Positions 34,141 through 39,336 of a DNA stretch of 39,336 nucleotides are shown here, piece after piece. The stretch's first letter is position 1. Every line of letters starts with the position of its first letter. Source of the stretch: Proteiniphilum sp. (GTDB taxonomy: Bacteria > Bacteroidota > Bacteroidia > Bacteroidales > Dysgonomonadaceae); NCBI GenBank assembly GCA_016839025.1, contig JADLKK010000015.1:1-39336 (forward strand), written 5' to 3'. The translations under genes and the position numbers were made by a program. Below the pieces are notes generated by a model, which saw only the letters and a list, made by a program, of their open reading frames with translations, was not told the DNA's origin and searched no databases.

Positions 34141-36222
34141 GTGAAAAAAGGGATCATCAGCTACCAGGGCATATCATCTGCCCTGATCCTGTTGTTCTTT
34201 CTTAGTGTGGGATGCAGCACAAGGAGGAACACAGCCGTGGCCCGTGCCTTCCACGAGCTGACCACTCGCTACAACCTCTATTACAATGCTGAACAAGCCT
34301 ATCATGAGATCCTGGAGGAGCAATCGCGCAACTTCACCGACCGCTACGACAGCCTGCTGCCCCTCTACCCACGGATTATACCGGAAGAGATGCAGCTACC
34401 GGGAGGAGCATTCGACGGGGTGGTGGAGAAGACATCGAAGGCGATCCGTGAGCACTCCATCACCGCGAAGCCACGTCGCAACCCTGTAAAAAGGCTATCA
34501 GCCGAACAGCGTGAATGGCTTCAACAGGAGGAATTCAACCCCTTCCTGCACAAGGCCTGGATGTTGCTGGGCAAGGCACATCTGCAGAACGGCGACCTCG
34601 AGGAGGCGCTGGCTGTTTTCTCTCATATCAGCCGTATCTACCGGCATGATCGGGAGATTACACACGAAGCAGCCATCTGGATGCTGCGCTGCTACACGGA
34701 GCAGAACCGTCTTTACCAGGCTGAACAAAGTGCGCAGGTGTTATTGGCCGTCAACCTTCCGGGTCGGCTGCAGCAACTCTTCCGGGAGACCTATACCGGT
34801 TATCTGCTGAAACGTGGCGATTACAGTGCAGCCATCCCCTGGCTGAAACGTGTCATCAGGCACGAAAAAGTGCGGTCACAAAAAATCAGGCTCCAGTACC
34901 TGCTGGGGCAACTGCTACAAGTGACCGGCAAACAGGAAGAGGCCTTTCAGGCGTTCGAAGCGGTGATAGGCCTATCAACACCCTTTAACCTGAAACTACA
35001 GGCAACGGCGAGCCAGTTGTCGCTGGCACCGCAGGAGAAACAGCATAAAATAAAGAGGGCGCTGGAGAGGATGAAATCCAGGGCAAATGAAGAGCAGATG
35101 ATGCGTATAGAGCTGGTACTGGCGGGTACAACACCAACGAGTCTTGCTGATGCAACAGCTATGGCAGAGAAGCGGCTGACCTCTCCGGTGGTAAACGATT
35201 CACTTCTCCCCATCTCCCAACAGCATGATTCTCTTTATCAGAAGCTTTATAGTGCATTCATGAAGGGCGACTCAACAGTAGTGGGTACCGTTGCATCTCT
35301 CTTCACGGAACGATTCCCGGAGTCGGCATGGCTTCCTCAGGTGCATGAGATGCGATCTCTCGTACTGGGCGGGAAGCTGCCACCGGAATCACCTCCTGGC
35401 ACCGCATGGGAGCGTCTTTCCCGAAAGAGAATAGCATCAGAAAATGATATTCCGGGCAAACCTCTCTTCCTGTCAGACCTTACCGGTACTCATCTCTTCC
35501 TCCTGGCCTTTGAAAGGCAGCTCATTGACCGGAACAGGCTGCTCTTCTCAACTGCGGCCTTCAACTTCGCCCACTTCCGACTGCGTACCTTCGAACACTC
35601 CTTTCTACCGCTTGACGGGATGGAAGCATTGGCCATCACTCCTTTTCATTCATACAGGGATGCCTTCCAATATGGTGAAATGCTCCTTTCCGACAGCCTC
35701 TTCACAACAACCATCCCCGCCGGAGTGATACCGGTGGTAATCTCGGAAGAGAATGCCGACCGTGTAAGGAGAAAGAGTAACCTAAGCGATTACCTCTCTT
35801 TTCTGCAGAGAGAGCTGACAGAAGAGCCACTCAGATACAAGCCCCTGGCACCTGTTGTCAAGCACGAAAAAACCGGAGAAGAGGGGGAACAAGTCAAAAA
35901 GATTGTACCTTTGGAGTCTGATTCCCCAATCCCCTATCAACCGGAAGGTGAAACAACAGTTCCACCTTCTACCTATCAAACAAAGCGTCTTACACCCGAT
36001 GAGCTGCTCAAGAAGCTGGAGCAGAATGTCCGTGAGGCAATGAAGCTGTCGCAGAATCAGACCGACTCAAAAGAGCAGGAAGAACAGCTGAAAGAGCGGG
36101 AGCGAATCCGTGAGGAACGGATACGGCAACGGGAGAAGGAATTGAAGGAGCATGCGCGCAGGAGAAAGCAGCGAATCAGGGAGCGGGAAAAAGAGAGAGA
36201 ACAGAAGATTCGAAACAGATGA
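34141..36222 (+). CDS. TPR lipoprotein, PorW/SprE-like (type IX secretion/gliding)
   Basis: A lipoprotein of about 693 residues. From GTG 34141 the signal is KKGIISYQG, a hydrophobic stretch, then LSVGCS with the lipidated Cys at residue 24. A TTG nine codons upstream (34114) is the alternative start. [25 protein letters not shown] directly after the Cys closely recalls the start of PorW/SprE, which is needed for type IX secretion in Bacteroidetes. Helical TPR-like repeats follow at about 130-330. The last 60 residues are a highly charged Glu/Arg/Lys coiled coil ending in a basic tail. It overlaps the next gene by 4 bp. Other type IX genes are not in the window, so the role is by resemblance. 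Confidence 0.8.
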   Translation: MKKGIISYQGISSALILLFFLSVGCSTRRNTAVARAFHELTTRYNLYYNAEQAYHEILEEQSRNFTDRYDSLLPLYPRIIPEEMQLPGGAFDGVVEKTSKAIREHSITAKPRRNPVKRLSAEQREWLQQEEFNPFLHKAWMLLGKAHLQNGDLEEALAVFSHISRIYRHDREITHEAAIWMLRCYTEQNRLYQAEQSAQVLLAVNLPGRLQQLFRETYTGYLLKRGDYSAAIPWLKRVIRHEKVRSQKIRLQYLLGQLLQVTGKQEEAFQAFEAVIGLSTPFNLKLQATASQLSLAPQEKQHKIKRALERMKSRANEEQMMRIELVLAGTTPTSLADATAMAEKRLTSPVVNDSLLPISQQHDSLYQKLYSAFMKGDSTVVGTVASLFTERFPESAWLPQVHEMRSLVLGGKLPPESPPGTAWERLSRKRIASENDIPGKPLFLSDLTGTHLFLLAFERQLIDRNRLLFSTAAFNFAHFRLRTFEHSFLPLDGMEALAITPFHSYRDAFQYGEMLLSDSLFTTTIPAGVIPVVISEENADRVRRKSNLSDYLSFLQRELTEEPLRYKPLAPVVKHEKTGEEGEQVKKIVPLESDSPIPYQPEGETTVPPSTYQTKRLTPDELLKKLEQNVREAMKLSQNQTDSKEQEEQLKERERIREERIRQREKELKEHARRRKQRIREREKEREQKIRNR

Positions 36223-36809
36223 AAAAAATCGTTTTTGCCACCAACAACCGACACAAACTGGAGGAGATACGCAGGATCACAGCGGGGACACTGGAGATAC
36301 TCAGCCTCGCTGATATAGGCTGTAACGAGGAGATCGATGAGACAGGGTCGACGCTCGAAGAAAACGCACTGATCAAGGCTGTTTACATACGGAACCATTA
36401 CGGCCACGACTGTTTTGCCGACGACACCGGACTGGAAGTGGAAGCGCTGGGAGGAGAACCGGGTGTCTACTCGGCCCGTTACGCCGGCGATGCCTGCCGG
36501 GCGGATGACAACATGGAGAAATTGCTTACCGAAATGAGAGACCTGGAAAATCGCAATGCACGGTTCCGCACTGTGATCGCACTTCTATGCGACGGGGAGA
36601 GGCATCTCTTCGAAGGGGTGATTCGAGGCAGCATCACACGGGAAAAAAGAGGTAGCGACGGCTTTGGCTATGACCCTCTCTTCCTGCCGGAAGGATACAA
36701 CCAAACCTTCGCAGAACTGGGCAATGAAGTAAAAAACCGAATTAGCCACCGGGCACTGGCAACAGCAAAGCTAATGCATTACCTGCTGGATCGCTTCCAC
36801 ACTGTATAA
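36219..36809 (+). CDS. rdgB: XTP/dITP pyrophosphatase (RdgB/HAM1 family)
   Basis: A 196-residue house-cleaning enzyme that hydrolyses non-canonical purine triphosphates (dITP, XTP) to monophosphates. Motifs are [13 protein letters not shown] at the N-terminus, [39 protein letters not shown], and [15 protein letters not shown]. The closing NRISHRALA is also typical. Its ATG shares four bases with the PorW-like stop, indicating coupled translation. Confidence 0.96.
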   Translation: MKKIVFATNNRHKLEEIRRITAGTLEILSLADIGCNEEIDETGSTLEENALIKAVYIRNHYGHDCFADDTGLEVEALGGEPGVYSARYAGDACRADDNMEKLLTEMRDLENRNARFRTVIALLCDGERHLFEGVIRGSITREKRGSDGFGYDPLFLPEGYNQTFAELGNEVKNRISHRALATAKLMHYLLDRFHTV

Positions 36810-36814
36810 TTCGC

Positions 36815-36827
36815 CGGAACGATTCCG
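36815..36827. promoter_or_regulatory. Inverted repeat CGGAA-n3-TTCCG upstream of the Gfo/Idh/MocA gene
   Basis: Five-base arms around three bases, 16 bp upstream of a TATCTTTG box. Similar to the palindrome at 16860-16874 in the same setting. Confidence 0.25.
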
Positions 36828-36843
36828 TATCACAAAAAATTAC

Positions 36844-36851
36844 TATCTTTG
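36844..36851 (+). promoter_or_regulatory. Candidate -7 box of the Gfo/Idh/MocA oxidoreductase
   Basis: TATCTTTG, 28 bp before ATG 36880. Confidence 0.5.
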
Positions 36852-36879
36852 GGCACTAACCCATAACATCAAAGAACCC

Positions 36880-37941
36880 ATGTCTACCAACATCCGCACG
36901 GGCATCATCGGTTTCGGTCTTTCCGGCCGTGTGTTCCACGCCCCCTTTATCGACGTAGTGGAGGGATATGATCTGACCAAGATCAGCACCTCTCGTCCCG
37001 AGAGCATCGCCATGATTGAAGAACGCTATCCGGTAACCGCCATTGTCCCGGACGGCAAGAGCATCATCGATGATCCGGAAATTGACCTGGTGATCGTCAC
37101 CTCACCCAACACCGATCACTTCCGCTGGGCCAGAGAAGCTCTGTTGGCAGGTAAACACGCAGTGGTGGAGAAGCCTTTCACCGTGAGTGTGGAGGAAGCT
37201 GACGAACTGATTGAGATCGCCCACAGACAAAATAAGATCCTGACCGTCTACCACAACCGCCGCTTCACCAGCGACACCCGCACCGTGAAGAAACTGCTGG
37301 ACAGCGGACTGTTGGGCGAGATCGTGGACTATGAATCCCATTTCGACCGGTACCGCACCGATCCCCGCCCCAATGGAGCCTGGCGTGAACAGCCTCTACC
37401 CGGATCGGGCATCTTCTATGACCTGGGATCACACCTGGTCGACCAGTCACTATGGTTCTTCGGTATGCCACAGGCGGTGACGGCCGAAATCAACATGCAA
37501 CGTGAATGGGCAAAAGCCGACGATCATTTCGATGTACGGTTACACTATCCCTCCTTCACCGCTACCCTCAAGTCAGGCATGATTTGCCGCATCCCGGGAC
37601 CTACCTATCTGCTGCACGGCACGAACGGTTCCTTCGTCAAATATGGTCTGGATGTGCAGGAGGCTACCCTCGATGGGGGTGCCATCCCAAAAGGTAAAGA
37701 TTGGGGACGAGAACCGGAGAGCATATGGGGCAGGATCAACGCCGAATACAAGGGTGTGAAGATAGAGGGAAAGCTGGAGAGCGAACCGGGTGACTACCGC
37801 GACTATTTCATCAACCTGCGTGACGCCATCAACGGCCAGGCAGAACTGGCGGTTAAGCCGGAAGAGGCACGCAATGTGATGCGGATCATCGAACTGGCTT
37901 TCCAGAGCAACAAAGAGAAGAGGACCATTACAATCCCATAA
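36880..37941 (+). CDS. Gfo/Idh/MocA-family oxidoreductase (YdgJ-like)
   Basis: A 353-residue cytoplasmic NAD(P)-dependent oxidoreductase. The Rossmann motif is GIIGFGLSGRVFHAPF. The catalytic signature is intact: AVVEKPFTVS holds the EKP lysine, and FYDLGSHLVDQSLWFFG holds the conserved Asp and His. The GLSGRVFHAPF start fits the YdgJ/YhhX branch, whose members act on inositols or sugars. It has no export signal and a complete EKP, in contrast to the paralogue at 2056-3291. It has its own promoter box and ends before a strong stem-loop. Confidence 0.93.
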   Translation: MSTNIRTGIIGFGLSGRVFHAPFIDVVEGYDLTKISTSRPESIAMIEERYPVTAIVPDGKSIIDDPEIDLVIVTSPNTDHFRWAREALLAGKHAVVEKPFTVSVEEADELIEIAHRQNKILTVYHNRRFTSDTRTVKKLLDSGLLGEIVDYESHFDRYRTDPRPNGAWREQPLPGSGIFYDLGSHLVDQSLWFFGMPQAVTAEINMQREWAKADDHFDVRLHYPSFTATLKSGMICRIPGPTYLLHGTNGSFVKYGLDVQEATLDGGAIPKGKDWGREPESIWGRINAEYKGVKIEGKLESEPGDYRDYFINLRDAINGQAELAVKPEEARNVMRIIELAFQSNKEKRTITIP

Positions 37942-37959
37942 TTGTGAATTTTCCACATG

Positions 37960-38000
37960 CTTACACCACCTCACCCTCTATGAGTGTGAGGTGGTGTAAG
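37960..38000. terminator. Perfect 15-bp stem-loop after the oxidoreductase gene
   Basis: CTTACACCACCTCAC (37960-37974) pairs fully with GTGAGGTGGTGTAAG (37986-38000) around an 11-base loop. There is no T-run directly after it. It probably ends or protects the upstream transcript before the sigma-factor gene. Confidence 0.6.
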
Positions 38001-38004
38001 ACAA

Positions 38005-38024
38005 TATACATCATTATACATCAT
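38005..38024 (+). repeat. Tandem repeat TATACATCAT x2
   Basis: Two exact adjacent 10-bp copies between the stem-loop and the ECF sigma gene. Possibly a regulator site, possibly chance. Confidence 0.4.
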
Positions 38025-38082
38025 TTTCACCCTTCAGCATCTGTTTTTTCGTTTTTACACCCCTTCCCAACCATTCGTTTCG

Positions 38083-38592
38083 ATGCAGTTTTCAGAGAAA
38101 CAATTTTCCCAATACTTTCACACCCTCTATCGTCCCCTTTGTCTGTACGCCCTGCATGTCATGGGCAACGCCGAGGAAGCCGAGGATGTTGTACAGGAGA
38201 CCTTCATGAAACTGTGGGACAAAAGGGAGCAACTGGAATCGATACATTCGGTGAAAGCATATCTTTACAAAGCAGTCCGAAACAATTGCCTGACCCGTAT
38301 TCGTGACGCAAAACCTACCACGCCGTTGGACAATGTGCCAGCTGATCAACTGCTGTCGGATGAAGGGCAGATAGAACGCAGCAAAATGGAAGCCCGCATC
38401 TGGAAGATGATCGATGAACTCCCGGAACGCCGTCGCCAGATCTTCCTGATGGCAAAACGCGATGGGTTGAACTACAAAGAGATCGCGGCACAAACCGGGT
38501 TAACCGTAAAGACCATTGAGAACCACGTCTTTCGTGCCATGCAATCGCTGCGCGCCAAAGATTTCAACGCCTATCTTTGCTTCTTTGCCTGA
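38083..38592 (+). CDS. ECF-type RNA polymerase sigma factor
   Basis: A 169-residue sigma-70 factor of the extracytoplasmic type, with regions 2 and 4 only. Region 2 includes EEAEDVVQETFMKLWDKRE and region 4 includes LPERRRQIFLMAKRDGLNYKEIAAQTGLTVKTIENHV. A FecR-type gene follows 158 bp later on the same strand, the usual Bacteroidetes pairing in which a TonB-dependent receptor signal frees the sigma factor to express an uptake locus. The target operon is expected beyond the right edge. Confidence 0.93.
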   Translation: MQFSEKQFSQYFHTLYRPLCLYALHVMGNAEEAEDVVQETFMKLWDKREQLESIHSVKAYLYKAVRNNCLTRIRDAKPTTPLDNVPADQLLSDEGQIERSKMEARIWKMIDELPERRRQIFLMAKRDGLNYKEIAAQTGLTVKTIENHVFRAMQSLRAKDFNAYLCFFA

Positions 38593-38750
38593 ACAATTGC
38601 CCTGGCCAAGCTGGATAAAAGGCAAGTTGCCCGCGTCTATTTCCCTGTCTTTTCATCCGATGAATCGCGCAGGGAAGGATAGCCGAAAATTCTTCTCGAT
38701 CGTGTGAGTGATTTTATTTTTTTTGCATCATAGAGGTAGAATAGATCGTT

Positions 38751-39336
38751 ATGCAACAACCAAACATCCAAACACCCGAAGAGATCATCCGGTTTGTGGC
38801 ACGCCATTATCAGCCGGGGCGGTTCATGAGCCACAAGGCATGGCCCCGGCTACAAGCGCGGCTGGGCATCCCTTCAAAACGGCGGTCGCTCATCACGTTC
38901 AGACGCATAGCGGTAGCGGCGACGCTCCTCCTCGTGGCGGGTATCCTCTTTTTCATGAGCAATCGAGATGTGACCCTGGTAGCCACTACCGAGTCCGCGC
39001 GCTTCATGCTCCCGGATGAAACCGGGATCGTGATGCAACAAGGGGCGGAATTGACGTATGACAAAAGCTTCGGAAAGTGCGAGCGGCGTATCGAGATGCA
39101 GGGAGAAATCGCGTTCGCGGTAGCCCGTAACGAAGCAAAACCCTTTATTATCTCCACCCCTACAGCACGAATAGAAGTGCTAGGCACCGAGTTTTCCGTC
39201 ACCGCCGATAGTTCGGCAACCCACCTCGATGTCGCTTCGGGAAGTGTGCGGTTCACGCCGGACGACCCGGTCGTCCCGTTACTCTGTGGTGCCGGCATGA
39301 CGGTTCACTATAGTGCCGTGGACAAAACCGTGAAGG
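38751..39336 (+). CDS. FecR-family anti-sigma factor, partial (runs off the right edge)
   Basis: 195 codons are visible from ATG 38751, open to the window end. A cytoplasmic N-terminal part of about 47 residues is followed by a membrane helix (about 48-65, with ATLLLVAGILFFM). The periplasmic FecR domain follows, with FMLPDETGIVMQQGAELTY, GEIAFAVARNEAKPFIIST and IEVLGTEFSV. FecR proteins hold or activate their ECF sigma factor in response to an outer-membrane receptor. The missing part should be the STN-interacting C-terminus. The 158-bp gap from the sigma gene is longer than normal coupling; it contains a T-rich tract but no exact TAnnTTTG box. Confidence 0.92.
   Translation, partial: MQQPNIQTPEEIIRFVARHYQPGRFMSHKAWPRLQARLGIPSKRRSLITFRRIAVAATLLLVAGILFFMSNRDVTLVATTESARFMLPDETGIVMQQGAELTYDKSFGKCERRIEMQGEIAFAVARNEAKPFIISTPTARIEVLGTEFSVTADSSATHLDVASGSVRFTPDDPVVPLLCGAGMTVHYSAVDKTVK

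Noticed and set aside
1-39336. CRISPR array, tRNA, rRNA, insertion sequence or prophage genes
   Set aside because: No regular spaced repeats, cloverleaf sequences, transposase, integrase or phage structural proteins were found on either strand.

Overview
The window looks like chromosomal DNA of a Bacteroidota bacterium, most likely order Bacteroidales; the family (perhaps Dysgonomonadaceae) is only a guess. The evidence is repeated TAnnTTTG-type -7 boxes (several TATCTTTG), weak Shine-Dalgarno sites, DUF4251, DUF5020 and PorW/SprE-type proteins, an AzgA-type purine permease, and an ECF sigma/FecR pair. I see no tRNA, rRNA, CRISPR array, insertion sequence or prophage. All genes look intact apart from the two cut by the window ends.

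Region 1 (1-12.7 kb) is the most distinctive. A tightly spaced minus-strand operon runs AraB-type kinase, secreted glycerophosphodiester phosphodiesterase lipoprotein, polyol permease of the RbtT/DalT type, AraM/EgsA-type dehydrogenase, Tat-exported GH109-like Gfo/Idh/MocA protein, transketolase. A divergent DeoR-family regulator sits at its head. Downstream of the regulator lie a secreted PhoA-type alkaline phosphatase and a secreted PHP phosphoesterase. Together they suggest release, uptake and catabolism of a pentitol or polyol-phosphate compound, for example from teichoic-acid-like polymers. That substrate is inference.

Region 2 (12.7-21.3 kb) holds a DUF4251 lipoprotein, a polytopic membrane protein behind purD, a FabK-like flavoenzyme, an MBL-fold hydrolase, and a four-gene overlapping glycan cluster (GT-A transferase, GT4, methyltransferase, GT2).

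Region 3 (21.4-28.3 kb) is mostly housekeeping: a SpoU RNA methylase, a minus-strand radC / DUF59 / lpxH operon, an SSS symporter, efp, and a DUF5020 outer-membrane protein paired with an NCS2 purine permease.

Region 4 (28.5-37.9 kb, plus strand) has cysS, an NSS transporter, aroA, a small CCxxHxxC membrane protein, an orphan metal ABC permease, a PorW/SprE-like TPR lipoprotein, a RdgB-type NTP pyrophosphatase and a canonical Gfo/Idh/MocA oxidoreductase.

Region 5 (38-39.3 kb) begins an ECF sigma / FecR anti-sigma unit, the usual switch upstream of a TonB/SusCD-type uptake locus, which would lie outside the window.
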